The notes under the pieces were generated by a model that saw only the letters and a program-made list of their open reading frames with translations, was not told where the DNA came from and searched no databases. A DNA stretch of 64,000 nt, from positions 42,544-106,543 of the forward strand of contig NZ_AUEW01000015.1 of assembly GCF_000426185.1 (NCBI RefSeq), in the 5' to 3' direction. Shown one piece after another: positions 42,831 to 53,433 of the stretch. Each line of letters starts with the position of its first letter. The first letter of the stretch is position 1. Both the position numbers and the translations under genes were made by a program. Source of the DNA: Cellulomonas sp. URHD0024. Lineage in GTDB: Bacteria; Actinomycetota; Actinomycetes; Actinomycetales; Cellulomonadaceae.

Positions 42831-43367
42831 GTGATCACGACCGTTCCCCTGCGCGAGCGCACCCGTCGGGAGATCCTCGACCACGCGCTCGAGCTGTTCG
42901 TGGACCACGGCTACCACGACACCTCCCTGGCGGACATCGCCGCGGCGGTGGGATGCTCCAAGGCAACGGTGCTCTATCACTTCGCCAACAAGGCCGCGAT
43001 CATCTCGGAAGTGCTCGAGCCCGCAGCGCAGCGGCTCGACACGCTCGTCAAGGAGCTGCTGGCAGACCCGACGTCGGGCGGTCAGGAGCGTGCGATCGAT
43101 GAGTTCATCGAGGTCGTGGTGCAGTTCCGGAGTCTTGCCGTCGTTCTCGACGGCGCCGAGGTCCTGGTCGAGGTCCCCTCGTTCGTCGCCGTCGCTGACT
43201 CGTGCCGTGCGCTGCCCGGCCTCCTGGGCGGCTCCTCGAGCCCGGATCAGCTCGCGATCGCCAACTTCGCGCTCAACGGGGTCATCGCCGAGTGCCGCGA
43301 GCACCACCACACCGACGAGAGCCTCCGCGCCCTCCTACAGACGTGCATGAGGCGCCTGCTGCTCTAG
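42831..43367 (+). CDS. TetR-family regulator
   Basis: A 178-residue repressor. The N-terminal HTH is typical: RREILDHALELFVDHGYHDTSLADIAAAVGCSKATVLYHFANKAAII. The C-terminal ligand domain is short and not assignable. It starts at GTG 42831 directly behind two palindromes. It is followed after 74 bases by an MMPL exporter on the same strand, so it most likely represses itself and the pump until a toxic ligand binds. Confidence 0.93.
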   Translation: MITTVPLRERTRREILDHALELFVDHGYHDTSLADIAAAVGCSKATVLYHFANKAAIISEVLEPAAQRLDTLVKELLADPTSGGQERAIDEFIEVVVQFRSLAVVLDGAEVLVEVPSFVAVADSCRALPGLLGGSSSPDQLAIANFALNGVIAECREHHHTDESLRALLQTCMRRLLL

Positions 43368-43441
43368 CCCGAACGACCCCGGTGCCCCGACGACGTGGCG
43401 CACTCCACCACCCCGCCACACCGATCGAAACGGAACACCCC

Positions 43442-45610
43442 ATGGCACAGCTCCTCTACCGACTGGGACGGTTCTCCTACCGCCGGCGCGGCCGCGTCGT
43501 CGCGGTCTGGGCCGCCATCGTCGTCCTGCTCGGCCTCGGCGCGGTCGTGCTCGGCGGCTCGCCCAGCGACAAGCTGACGATCCCGGGCACGGAGGCGCAG
43601 CAGGCGCTCGAGGACCTGCGGACGGACCTGCCCGGAGCCGCCAACGCGACGGCCACGCTCGTGGTGCAGGTGCCCGAGGGTGAGACGGTCACCGACGAGG
43701 TCCTCGCGCCCGTTCTGACGGACGCCGCGGCGCTGCCCGGGGTGGTCGCCGTGGTCCCGCCGTCGGTCTCGAAGGCGGTCAGCCAGGACGGGCGCACCGG
43801 TCTGGTGCGGGTGGTCTACGGCACGCCGCTCGAGGACGTCTCGCAGGAGGCCAAGGACGCCTTCGACGCGTTCGGCGAGTCGGCCAGCACCGACGCGCTC
43901 ACGGTCGTCTCCGGTGGCGAGCTCTCGCAGGCCGTGCCCGAGATCGGCGCGACCGAGGGCATCGGCGTGCTCGTCGCGGCGGTCGTCCTCGTCGTGACGT
44001 TCGGTTCGCTGGTCGCCGCCGGCATGACTCTGCTCACCGCGCTCGTCGGCCTCGGCGCCGGGATGAGCGTCCTGCTGATCCTCACCTCGTACGTCGACAT
44101 CACCTCGACCGCGCCGATCCTCGCGCTCATGCTCGGGCTCGCCGTCGGCATCGACTACGCGCTGTTCATCAGCTCGCGGCACCGCAACAACCTCGCCGAC
44201 GGGCTCGACTACGAGGAGTCGGTCGCCCGGGCCGTCGCGACGGCGGGTTCCGCGGTGACGTTCGCGGGGGCGACCGTCGTGATCGCGCTCGCGGGCCTGG
44301 GCATCGCCGGGATCCCGTTCCTCACGACGATGGGTCTGGCGGCCGCGGGCACCGTGCTGACCGCCGTGATCGTCGCCCTCACGCTCCTGCCCGCGCTGCT
44401 CGGCTTCGTCGGCAAGCGGATCCTGCCGCGCAAGCAGCGCACCGGTGCGATCGCGCCGAACGCGCAGGACGGCGCAGGGTTCCGCTGGGCGCGTGGCGTG
44501 ATCCGCTTCCGCACCCCCGTCGTCATCCTCGGCGTCCTGGGCCTGGCCGCGCTCGCCATCCCGATGCTCAACATGCACCTCGCGCTCCCGGACGGCGGCA
44601 CCGCTCCCGCGGGCAGCCACCAGCGCGTCGCCTACGACCTCACCGCCGAGTCGTTCGGCCCGGGCGCGAACGGCCCGCTGATCATCGTCGTCAAGGGCGA
44701 CACCGCCGAGTCCACGGCTGCCCTGGCGGCGGACGTGACCAGCGCGATCCAGGGTCTCGGCGATGTCGGTGTCGTGCAGCCGGGCGCCGCGAGCGAGTCC
44801 GGCGAGACGCAGCTCGTCACCGTCGTCCCCAACAGCAGCCCGAGCACCGAGGAGACGGCGCAGCTGGTCCGCACGATCCGCGACACGGTCCAGCCGCTCG
44901 CCGACGGCCCGTCCGAGAGCGTCGCCGTCACCGGGACCACCGCGGTCGGGGTGGACGTCTCCGCGAAGCTCGCCGCCGCGCTGCCGATCTACCTCGGCGT
45001 CGTGATCGGCCTGTCGTTCCTCCTGCTGCTCATCGCGTTCCGCTCCTGGATGGTGCCGCTGAAGGCTGCGTTCGGGTTCCTGCTCACCGTCGGTGCCACG
45101 TTCGGGATCGTGGTCGGGGTGTTCCAGTGGGGGTGGGCCGGCGGCCTGATCGGCATCGACAACCCGGGTCCGCTGGTCAGCTTCCTGCCGATCATCATGA
45201 TCGGCATCCTCTTCGGGCTCGCCATGGACTACGAGGTGTTCATCGTGTCCCGCGTCCGCGAGGAGTTCGTGCACGGCAGCCACGCGACCGAGGCGACCAT
45301 CGCCGGCGTCGGCCACGGAGCCCGCGTGGTCTCCGCGGCCGCGCTGATCATGGCCTCGGTGTTCGCCGGCTTCGCGCTCGTCGACGACCCGACCATCAAG
45401 GCCATCGGTTTCGGTCTGGCGATCGGCGTGCTGATCGACGCCTTCGTGGTCCGGATGACGATCGTGCCGGCCGTCCTCGCGCTGCTGGGCGACCGGGCCT
45501 GGAGCCTGCCCCGCTGGCTGGCGAGGGTCACGCCGAAGGTCGACATCGAGGGCGCCAACCTGCGCCTCGCCGACGACCGGCCGACCGAGGAGCCCGTCCC
45601 GTCGCACTGA
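43442..45610 (+). CDS. MMPL/RND-type exporter
   Basis: A 722-residue membrane transporter with the duplicated MMPL layout. Helix one is at about 18-38 (VVAVWAAIVVLLGLGAVVL), then a first extracytoplasmic domain (about 40-180), five helices with the conserved LGLAVGIDYALFISSRHR, helix seven near FRTPVVILGVLGLAALAIPM, a second external domain, and five more helices with GILFGLAMDYEVFIVSRVREE. The two D-Y pairs in GIDYALF and AMDYEVF are the proton-relay signatures. It probably exports a lipid or a drug-like compound by proton motive force. The start is the ATG at 43442; the frame is open further upstream, but the basic N-terminus begins here. Confidence 0.94.
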   Translation: MAQLLYRLGRFSYRRRGRVVAVWAAIVVLLGLGAVVLGGSPSDKLTIPGTEAQQALEDLRTDLPGAANATATLVVQVPEGETVTDEVLAPVLTDAAALPGVVAVVPPSVSKAVSQDGRTGLVRVVYGTPLEDVSQEAKDAFDAFGESASTDALTVVSGGELSQAVPEIGATEGIGVLVAAVVLVVTFGSLVAAGMTLLTALVGLGAGMSVLLILTSYVDITSTAPILALMLGLAVGIDYALFISSRHRNNLADGLDYEESVARAVATAGSAVTFAGATVVIALAGLGIAGIPFLTTMGLAAAGTVLTAVIVALTLLPALLGFVGKRILPRKQRTGAIAPNAQDGAGFRWARGVIRFRTPVVILGVLGLAALAIPMLNMHLALPDGGTAPAGSHQRVAYDLTAESFGPGANGPLIIVVKGDTAESTAALAADVTSAIQGLGDVGVVQPGAASESGETQLVTVVPNSSPSTEETAQLVRTIRDTVQPLADGPSESVAVTGTTAVGVDVSAKLAAALPIYLGVVIGLSFLLLLIAFRSWMVPLKAAFGFLLTVGATFGIVVGVFQWGWAGGLIGIDNPGPLVSFLPIIMIGILFGLAMDYEVFIVSRVREEFVHGSHATEATIAGVGHGARVVSAAALIMASVFAGFALVDDPTIKAIGFGLAIGVLIDAFVVRMTIVPAVLALLGDRAWSLPRWLARVTPKVDIEGANLRLADDRPTEEPVPSH

Positions 45611-45617
45611 GCACCGG

Positions 45618-45662
45618 GTCGACCCGCTCGAGCGTGCCTCAATGCACCTCGAGCGGGTCGAC
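45618..45662. terminator. Hairpin terminator that overlaps the end of the opposite gene
   Basis: GTCGACCCGCTCGAG (45618-45632) pairs perfectly with 45648-45662, giving a 15-base-pair stem and a 15-base loop, 8 bases after the MMPL stop. The right arm lies inside the last codons of the converging rhomboid-like gene (its stop is at 45639-45641). Confidence 0.78.
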
Positions 45663-46328
45663 GTCGTCCGGGCCCGGCGCAGGCGACCTGTGGTCGGCCG
45701 CCACGGCGCGCGACGCGACGAACGCGAGCAGGAGGCCGAGCGTCAGCGACGTCGCGTGCCCGGCATCGGTGAACGTCGGGGTGGCGGCCGGCAGCAACCA
45801 GTACACGGCGATCGCGGCGAGGTACCACCAGCGCCACCGAGGCGGCACGGCCAGGGTGAGAAACCCCATCGCGCAGGCCATCACGTAGCTGACCCCGACG
45901 TCGGTCGCGGTGGCCACCGACTTGTCGACGACGCCGTGGAAGATCCCGGCAGCCAGCCCGAGAGCCACCACGAGGCTGGCGCCGACATGACCGACGAGTC
46001 CGATCGTCAGCGAGGCGAGCCGCCCGACGAACTGCTGCAGGTAGGCCAGGACCACGAGCAGCAGCACGACGAGATAGAGACCCCAGACGCTCTGCACGAG
46101 GAGCGCGCTGCCCAGCATCGCGACGACCGGCTCCGCGCGCAGGCTCACCAGGTTGGTGCTGACCCGGGCGAGGATCTCGGCCTGCCGCTCGGGCGTCTGC
46201 AGGTGCACCCAGACGGTGACGACCGTGACCACCGCGCAGTAGGCGATCGCGAGGTCGGCGCGCCGGACCGTGGCCCACACATCCCGCAGCACGCGACCGA
46301 CCAGCGCTCCGACCGGCCGGTTCGTCAT
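45639..46328 (-). CDS. Rhomboid-like membrane protein
   Basis: A 229-residue protein with six or seven helices (AIAYCAVVTVVTVWVHL, VWGLYLVVLLLVVLAYLQQF, LTIGLVGHVGASLVVALGLAAGIFHG, GVSYVMACAMGFLTL, RWWYLAAIAVYWLLP, HATSLTLGLLLAFVAS). DVGVSYVM corresponds to the rhomboid catalytic-serine helix and TDAGHATSLTLGLL to the catalytic-histidine helix, so a protease dyad is possible. The serine motif is GVS, not the canonical GxSG, which is why I call it rhomboid-like. The codons of the C-terminal DPLEVH also form one arm of a terminator. Confidence 0.8.
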   Translation of the reverse strand: MTNRPVGALVGRVLRDVWATVRRADLAIAYCAVVTVVTVWVHLQTPERQAEILARVSTNLVSLRAEPVVAMLGSALLVQSVWGLYLVVLLLVVLAYLQQFVGRLASLTIGLVGHVGASLVVALGLAAGIFHGVVDKSVATATDVGVSYVMACAMGFLTLAVPPRWRWWYLAAIAVYWLLPAATPTFTDAGHATSLTLGLLLAFVASRAVAADHRSPAPGPDDVDPLEVH

Positions 46329-46562
46329 GGACTGCACGCTACGGGAGCCGGTGCGGACGGCGCGCGCTCGGGCCGGTCGCCCCTGCACCCGAACGTCCGT
46401 CCAGCAGGGCTTCCCGAGAACGGACACGGACGCTACGGTTTCCGTGGCTTGATGCATGAGTGACGAGCGATCTCTGCTCTCGCGGTAAGGCTGTGCAACG
46501 AATCCGCCCGGTCCACCCCGCTCGCGGCAACGACGCCCCGGGCCGTGCCATTGCGAGGTTTC

Positions 46563-48311
46563 GTGTCCGATCCCAGTACAGACGCCGCACCTCTGGGCTT
46601 TCCCGAGACGGGCAAGGGCCTCAAGGGCGGTGCGCTCGGGCTCGTCTCGAGCATCGTCGTCGGCACCGCGTCCACCGCGCCCGCCTACAGCCTGGCCGCG
46701 AGCCTCGGGTTCGTCGTCGCAGGGGGCGGGGCGATCCTGGCGGGCGTCAAGGCGCCGGCCATCATCCTGCTCGCGTTCGTCCCCATGTACCTGATCGCCG
46801 TCGCGTACCAGGAGCTGAACCGCGCGGAGCCGGACTGCGGCACCACGTTCACCTGGGCGACGCGCGCGTTCGGCCCGATCACGGGCTGGCTCGGCGGGTG
46901 GGGGATCATCGCGGCCGACGTCATCGTCATGGCGAACCTGGCGCAGATCGCCGGGACCTACACGTTCACGTTCCTCGGCGAGCTCGGCTGGGACGCGGCC
47001 GGTGAGCTGGACTCGAGCACCGCGTGGACCACGGCCGTCGGGCTCCTGTGGATCGCCGTCATGACCTACATCTGCTATCGCGGGATCGAGGTCTCGGCGC
47101 GCATCCAGTACGTCCTGCTGTCGGTCGAGGTCCTCGTCCTGATCATGTTCGCCGTCGTGGCGCTGACCAAGGTGTGGACCGGCAACGGCGAGTCCTACTC
47201 GCTCACCCCGCAGTGGAGCTGGTTCTGGCCGGGCGGCCTGGACCTGTCCACCGTCATTGCGCCGGCCCTGCTGACGGCCGTCTTCATCTACTGGGGCTGG
47301 GACACGGCGGTCTCGGTCAACGAGGAGTCCGACGACCCCGCCAAGACCCCGGGCCGGGCCGCGATCCTCTCGACCGTCCTGCTGCTGGTCACGTACCTCA
47401 TGGTCTCCACCGCGGCCGTCGCCTTCGCGGGGGTCGGCACCACGGGCATCGGGCTCGGCAACCCCGACAACGCCGACGACGTCTTCGCCGCGATCGGGCC
47501 GGCGCTGTTCGGCGACTCGGGACTCGGCAAGATCGCCCTGCTCCTGCTGTCGGCGTCGATCCTGACGTCGGCGTCGGCCTCCACGCAGACGACGATCCTG
47601 CCGACCGCCCGCACCTCGCTGTCCATGGCGGCGTACAAGGCCATCCCGACGTCGTTCGCCAAGATCCACCCGACGTACCTGACGCCGACGGTCTCGACGA
47701 TCGCCATGGGTCTCGTCTCCATGCTCTTCTACCTGATCTTCACGCTGATCAGCCCGAACCTGCTCACCGCCCTGATCGGGTCGGTCGGCCTGATGATCGC
47801 CTTCTACTACGGCCTGACCGGGTTCGCGTGCAGCTGGTTCTACCGCCGCACCCTGCACCACACCCGCCGCGACTTCTTCATGCAGGGCGTGCTGCCCTCG
47901 CTCGGGGGTCTGATCCTGCTGGTTGCGTTCGTGTACGCGCTCATCCAGTTCTCGGCCCCGGACTGGCTGACCGACGACAACGACGAGAACGTGACCATCG
48001 CCGGGATCGGCGCCGTGGCGGTGGTCGGCGTGGTGGCCATCCTCATCGGGCTCGTCCTGATGCTGGTCTGGTGGATCCGCCAGCCGTCGTTCTTCCGCGG
48101 CGAGACCCTGCCCATGCGCGGCGCGCACGACCTGGTCCTCGCCGGGCCCGCGACCATCCCCGACACGGTGTTCCGCCTGCCCGACTCCGGCCTGCCCGGC
48201 ATCGTCATCGCTCCCGACCGGTCCAACCTGCCGCCGGGCGCCACCGCGGTCACGACGACCGGCGAGGATCCGCCGGCGTCGCAGGACGGGGAACCGCCCG
48301 CGCCGGTCTGA
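46563..48311 (+). CDS. APC-family amino acid permease
   Basis: A 582-residue transporter with about 12 helices. The first shows the unwound-helix motif GLVSSIVVGTASTAPAYSLA, and the conserved GYIIAxx-like region is SLTPQWSWFWPGG...FIYWGWDTAVSVNEESDDPAKTPGRAA. The long hydrophilic C-terminus (about 510-582) is unusual but seen in actinobacterial members. It imports an amino acid, a polyamine or a related amine by proton or sodium symport; the substrate cannot be told. I chose GTG 46563 because GAGG lies 5-6 bases upstream; GTG 46545 is possible. Confidence 0.92.
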   Translation: MSDPSTDAAPLGFPETGKGLKGGALGLVSSIVVGTASTAPAYSLAASLGFVVAGGGAILAGVKAPAIILLAFVPMYLIAVAYQELNRAEPDCGTTFTWATRAFGPITGWLGGWGIIAADVIVMANLAQIAGTYTFTFLGELGWDAAGELDSSTAWTTAVGLLWIAVMTYICYRGIEVSARIQYVLLSVEVLVLIMFAVVALTKVWTGNGESYSLTPQWSWFWPGGLDLSTVIAPALLTAVFIYWGWDTAVSVNEESDDPAKTPGRAAILSTVLLLVTYLMVSTAAVAFAGVGTTGIGLGNPDNADDVFAAIGPALFGDSGLGKIALLLLSASILTSASASTQTTILPTARTSLSMAAYKAIPTSFAKIHPTYLTPTVSTIAMGLVSMLFYLIFTLISPNLLTALIGSVGLMIAFYYGLTGFACSWFYRRTLHHTRRDFFMQGVLPSLGGLILLVAFVYALIQFSAPDWLTDDNDENVTIAGIGAVAVVGVVAILIGLVLMLVWWIRQPSFFRGETLPMRGAHDLVLAGPATIPDTVFRLPDSGLPGIVIAPDRSNLPPGATAVTTTGEDPPASQDGEPPAPV

Positions 48312-48328
48312 CCGCGGCCGGGCGAACG

Positions 48329-49021
48329 CTAGGCGCCGGGGGCGTCGGTGACGTGCACGGACCAGTTCCGTGCAGCGTCCACCACCCCGGAGAACTCGAC
48401 CGGGTAGTCGTCACCGTCGGTCGCCGTCGCGATGCCCCGGCAGCTCAGGACCACGGCCTCGGTCTGGCCCGGCGCGATCACCAGCGTCCCTGCCGCGAGC
48501 TCGGCGGAGTGGTCCTCGAGGACCGCGGTGCCGTGCAGCGTGACGATGGAGATCGGGGCCCGGCCCGGGGCCGGGTTGGTGCGGGCTTCGTCGATGACGT
48601 CCGAGAACAGGTCCTCGCACGTCAACGAGGCACCGGCGGCGGCCGGCGGGGTGGCCGTCGGGTCGCTCGGTACCGGCGCGATCGGGGTGCTCGACGGGAC
48701 CGGCGCCGCCGTGACGACCGGCGGGGTGCTCGCGTGGGCGAGGTCGGCCGACTGGAGCCAGATCGCACCGACCGAGAGGGTGCCGAACGTCGCGGCGGTC
48801 ACGGCCGCCACCAGCGCGAGCCGTCGAGCGGGGGGTCGGGACGCCGTCGTCGGCTGCGCGCCCTGCACCCAGTCGGTCCACCCGGCACCGTCGAAGTAGC
48901 GGAGCCGGTCAGCCTCGACGGGGTCGGCGTACCAGCCCGGTTGCTGGTCCGTGCCGGCCCGCGCAGCGGCGAGCTCCAGGGACGAGCCATCGCCCCGGGG
49001 CTCCTGGCCGGTCAGGCCCAT
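48329..49021 (-). CDS. DUF2510 protein with a single membrane helix and external domain
   Basis: A 230-residue protein. The N-terminal cytoplasmic DUF2510 domain is PGWYADPVEADRLRYFDGAGWTDWV. One helix follows (LALVAAVTAATFGTLSVGAI, about residues 69-88), then a proline/threonine linker (PVPSSTPIAPVPSDPTATPP). The extracytoplasmic domain has SLTCEDLFSDVIDEART and VLSCRGIATAT, whose two cysteines could form a disulfide. No activity assigned. It converges on the APC permease with 17 bases between stops. Confidence 0.8.
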   Translation of the reverse strand: MGLTGQEPRGDGSSLELAAARAGTDQQPGWYADPVEADRLRYFDGAGWTDWVQGAQPTTASRPPARRLALVAAVTAATFGTLSVGAIWLQSADLAHASTPPVVTAAPVPSSTPIAPVPSDPTATPPAAAGASLTCEDLFSDVIDEARTNPAPGRAPISIVTLHGTAVLEDHSAELAAGTLVIAPGQTEAVVLSCRGIATATDGDDYPVEFSGVVDAARNWSVHVTDAPGA

Positions 49022-49149
49022 CCGTGTGCACCGCCCTTCAACGATCCATGTCCTCTATCGACCGGTGCCTCCGCAGAGTTGAGGAATCGTCGGGATCTAC
49101 CCCGTTTCGCCCATCCATGCTGGTCAGGGGGGATTTCGATGGGCGGTCG

Positions 49150-49629
49150 TCAACGCTGCCCGGCGACGAGCGCGACAAGCCGTTCGATCAGCTCGCCCTG
49201 CCCGGCCACGACGAGCTCGGCGGCCCGGGAGGCGTCGAACCACCCCACACGGTCGATCTCGGGAATCTCGATCAGGCGTCCCGACCGCGGCGGCCACTCG
49301 ATCTCGACCGTGTTGCTGACGGCGAGCGCCGGGTCGAGATCCCCCTCCCGGGCCCACGCGGTGACGAGCTTGCCGGACTTCTGCCGGACGGTGCCGAGGT
49401 CGAGGTCAGGGGAGTCGGTCGCGGGTGGCGCTGAGCCCAGCTCCTCCTCGAACTCGCGCAGCGCCGCCGCGTAGGGGTCCTCGCCCGGAGACGGCTCACC
49501 CTTCGGGATCGTCCACGCGCCTGCGTCCTTGCGCGCCCAGAACGGTCCGCCCATGTGGCCGAGGAGGACCTCGATGCCGGCGTCCGAGGTTCGTCGGAAC
49601 AGCAGGATGCCGGCGCTGTTCGAGACCAT
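49150..49629 (-). CDS. Nudix hydrolase
   Basis: A 159-residue pyrophosphohydrolase. The start MVSNSAGILLFRR is typical. The Nudix box is complete: GEPSPGEDPYAAALREFEEELG, with the REFEEELG metal-binding core. WTIPKGE just before the box resembles the NUDT2/diadenosine-tetraphosphate or MutT-like hydrolases with a WxxPKG motif. It cleaves a nucleoside diphosphate-linked compound; the exact one is open. The next gene on the strand (49657) lies 27 bases upstream and may be co-transcribed. Confidence 0.92.
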   Translation of the reverse strand: MVSNSAGILLFRRTSDAGIEVLLGHMGGPFWARKDAGAWTIPKGEPSPGEDPYAAALREFEEELGSAPPATDSPDLDLGTVRQKSGKLVTAWAREGDLDPALAVSNTVEIEWPPRSGRLIEIPEIDRVGWFDASRAAELVVAGQGELIERLVALVAGQR

Positions 49630-49656
49630 CGCCCTATTAGAGCGTCAAGCAGCGCC

Positions 49657-49893
49657 TCACGCGTGCGGGTGCAGCCTCTGGGTCTCCTCGTCGAGCATGA
49701 CCTCGAGCACGTGCAGCCGACCTCGGGCACTGGCCGTGGCGTCGTCGTCGTGCTGGCGCCGGACCGCGTCGTACTCGCGGTGCGCCTTGGCAGTCGCGCT
49801 GGCCAGCTCGAACCAGGTCGCGCTCGCGTGCTCCGCACGCACCTGCCGTTCGACCTCCGGGTCCACCCGGAGCTGCACGTCGGTGACCGTCAT
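49657..49893 (-). CDS. Small coiled-coil-like hypothetical protein
   Basis: A 78-residue charged protein, MTVTDVQLRVDPEVERQVRAE, that is helical nearly throughout (FELASATAKAHREYDAVRRQ, RLHVLEVMLDEETQRLH). GGGAG lies at correct distance before the ATG at 49893; the longer frame to 50238 has no such site. No family recognised. It lies just upstream of the Nudix gene. Confidence 0.6.
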   Translation of the reverse strand: MTVTDVQLRVDPEVERQVRAEHASATWFELASATAKAHREYDAVRRQHDDDATASARGRLHVLEVMLDEETQRLHPHA

Positions 49894-50213
49894 GTCGGCT
49901 CCCTCGTCTTGCGTAACACCTCCATCTTTCGACGGGACCGCGGCCGATTCGCGCCGACACGCGCAAGTTCGCCCGGTAGGCGCAGACCAATCGGCACGAA
50001 CCACCACGTATCGCCCCACGGTCACCGCTTTCCCGCCGGCGAACGTCCCGCCTGTGCCCCACCCCTCGGAATTGTGTCCCGACAGGTGCCACCACCCGAG
50101 GGCCGCGCGAATCGTTGCGGAGAGCGGGTGAAGGCCGTTAGCGTCCGATGCGAACCATTTGTACGTATGCCTTACATATTCCACGCAACGACGATGGACA
50201 GGGGACACGCTCA
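49894..50213. promoter_or_regulatory. Promoter region of the chitinase
   Basis: 320 bases with no supported gene between divergent starts. The AT-richest stretch is 50154-50185 (ACCATTTGTACGTATGCC, then TTACATATTCC), about 30-60 bases before the chitinase ATG. It is the likely promoter/operator zone. The 9-mer ACCATTTGT recurs upstream of the GH87-like gene (57948-57956). I saw no clear DasR-type site. Confidence 0.4.
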
Positions 50214-51896
<1,683 letters not shown>

Positions 51897-51908
51897 CCCC
51901 TCGCACCG

Positions 51909-51947
51909 CCGAAGCCCGGCCACTCCTCTCCCGTGGCCGGGCTTCGG
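51909..51947 (+). terminator. Hairpin terminator after the chitinase
   Basis: CCGAAGCCCGGCCAC (51909-51923) pairs perfectly with 51933-51947 around a 9-base loop, 12 bases after the stop. The downstream propeller gene starts at 51996, so it should have its own promoter. Confidence 0.82.
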
Positions 51948-51995
51948 TGCGTTCTGCGCGCGCCCGTGCGCGGTGCGGCGGGTTAGCCTCCGACC

Positions 51996-53423
51996 ATGGG
52001 GCACCGGAGCCACCTGCAGACCGTCGAGCTCCTCGACGCGCCGGCGGTCGTGCCCGTCGACGAAGCGCCGCGCCTCCGCCTCAGCTGGTGGGGGTTCGGG
52101 GTCGTCGCACTGGTCGCCGTCGCGGCCCTCGTCGGCACCCAGGCGGTGCTCGACGCGAGGGAGCGGGCGGCCGTCGCCCGGTTCGCGGCCGTACCGGGCG
52201 TCGTGGAACCTGTCGGCCCTGACGTGCGGGTCCGCTGGCGTCCGCCGGTCGCCCTGGCGAACGTGGTGCGCAAGGGCATCGTGGCCGACGGCGCGTTCGT
52301 GGGGCTCAGCGTCGCGGACGACGGGTCGCAGTCGGTCGTGGCCCTCGAGGAGCGGACCGGTGACATGCGGTGGGCGACGTCGATCTTCGGCCCGAACCCG
52401 GCCCGCGCGGCGTCCCTCGACCGGCGGGTCAACCCGTGCGAGCCGGCGGGCGCGCACCAGGTCGCCTGCCTGGTCAACGACGGCTTCCGCCACTTCGACG
52501 AGGCGCTCAGGCCGGCCGTGGTGCCCCCGAGGACCACCCGCGTCGTCGTCCTCGACACGCGCGACGGCCGGACGGCCGCCGACCGCCCGGCCCCGGGGGT
52601 CACCTCCATGGCCGTCGTGCCCGGGCTGGCGGTGCTGAGCGCGCCGGGGTCGGTCACGGCTCAGGACCTCCTCACGGGCGTGGAACGCTGGCGCTACAGG
52701 CCCATGCGCGCCGGCGTCGACCTGAGCGAGGCCGCGTTCTTGTCGGCGGTCCAGGTGTTCGGCGCCGGCGACCTGGTCGGCGTGTCGAACCCTGGCTGGT
52801 CCGTCGCACTGCTCGACGCCGCGGGGCACGTCGTGCGCACTCCGCGGCCGGCGGTCGAGGGCTACCGCTACGACGAGGTCTCAGGAGTCCTGGCGCTCCT
52901 GCGCACCACGAAGGGCGGTGAGGTCCGCTCGACGATCCTGCGCGCCGGGCGCCGCGACGTCGACGTCCCGGGCACATATCTCGACGTCACGGTCGACGAC
53001 GGGAGCGTGCCCGAGCTCGTGCTCACCTCCGACACCTCGGTGCGCGCCTGGGATGCCCGGACCGGTGTGCACCGGTGGATCTCCGACGAGGTCGCCTCGG
53101 GATCGGCTCTCGTCGTGCGCGGCCGCATCTACTTCCCGACGATGGCCGGGATCGTCGCCCTCGACGGACGTACCGGTGCGCTCCTGTGGCGCTCGGCGGT
53201 GACCGCCGGCCACGTCCCGGGGGCGCTGGCCACGGACGGCCACGGGGTGCTCGTCGCGGACGAGCCCGTCGCCGGCCCGGACCGCTCCGTGCTCCTGGCG
53301 TTGGGTCTCGACGACGGCCTCCCGGTCTGGTCGGAACCACTTCCCGACGGCATCCACTCCACCGCCGGCGCCGGACGGGTGCTTCTCGGCCTGAGGCCGG
53401 ATGGTGTGGCGGTTCTGGGCTAG
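51996..53423 (+). CDS. Membrane-anchored PQQ-type beta-propeller protein
   Basis: A 475-residue protein. One helix at about 31-52 (WWGFGVVALVAVAALVGTQAV) anchors a large extracytoplasmic domain. It contains PQQ/WD-like propeller blades: VVALEERTGDMRWATS, AQDLLTGVERWRY, VRAWDARTGVHRWIS and IVALDGRTGALLWRS, each ending in a W that seals the blade. No dehydrogenase active site is visible, so it is more likely a binding or scaffold protein. Two cysteines (NPCEPAG, VACLVND) could pair. It stands 10 bases before a paralogue, with which it forms a tandem duplicate. Confidence 0.85.
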   Translation: MGHRSHLQTVELLDAPAVVPVDEAPRLRLSWWGFGVVALVAVAALVGTQAVLDARERAAVARFAAVPGVVEPVGPDVRVRWRPPVALANVVRKGIVADGAFVGLSVADDGSQSVVALEERTGDMRWATSIFGPNPARAASLDRRVNPCEPAGAHQVACLVNDGFRHFDEALRPAVVPPRTTRVVVLDTRDGRTAADRPAPGVTSMAVVPGLAVLSAPGSVTAQDLLTGVERWRYRPMRAGVDLSEAAFLSAVQVFGAGDLVGVSNPGWSVALLDAAGHVVRTPRPAVEGYRYDEVSGVLALLRTTKGGEVRSTILRAGRRDVDVPGTYLDVTVDDGSVPELVLTSDTSVRAWDARTGVHRWISDEVASGSALVVRGRIYFPTMAGIVALDGRTGALLWRSAVTAGHVPGALATDGHGVLVADEPVAGPDRSVLLALGLDDGLPVWSEPLPDGIHSTAGAGRVLLGLRPDGVAVLG

Positions 53424-53433
53424 ATTCCCGGGC

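Noticed and set aside
43364..45607. 747-codon frame opposite the MMPL exporter
   Set aside because: Charged shadow of a membrane protein gene (hydrophobic codons read in reverse as D, R, E and H); no support.
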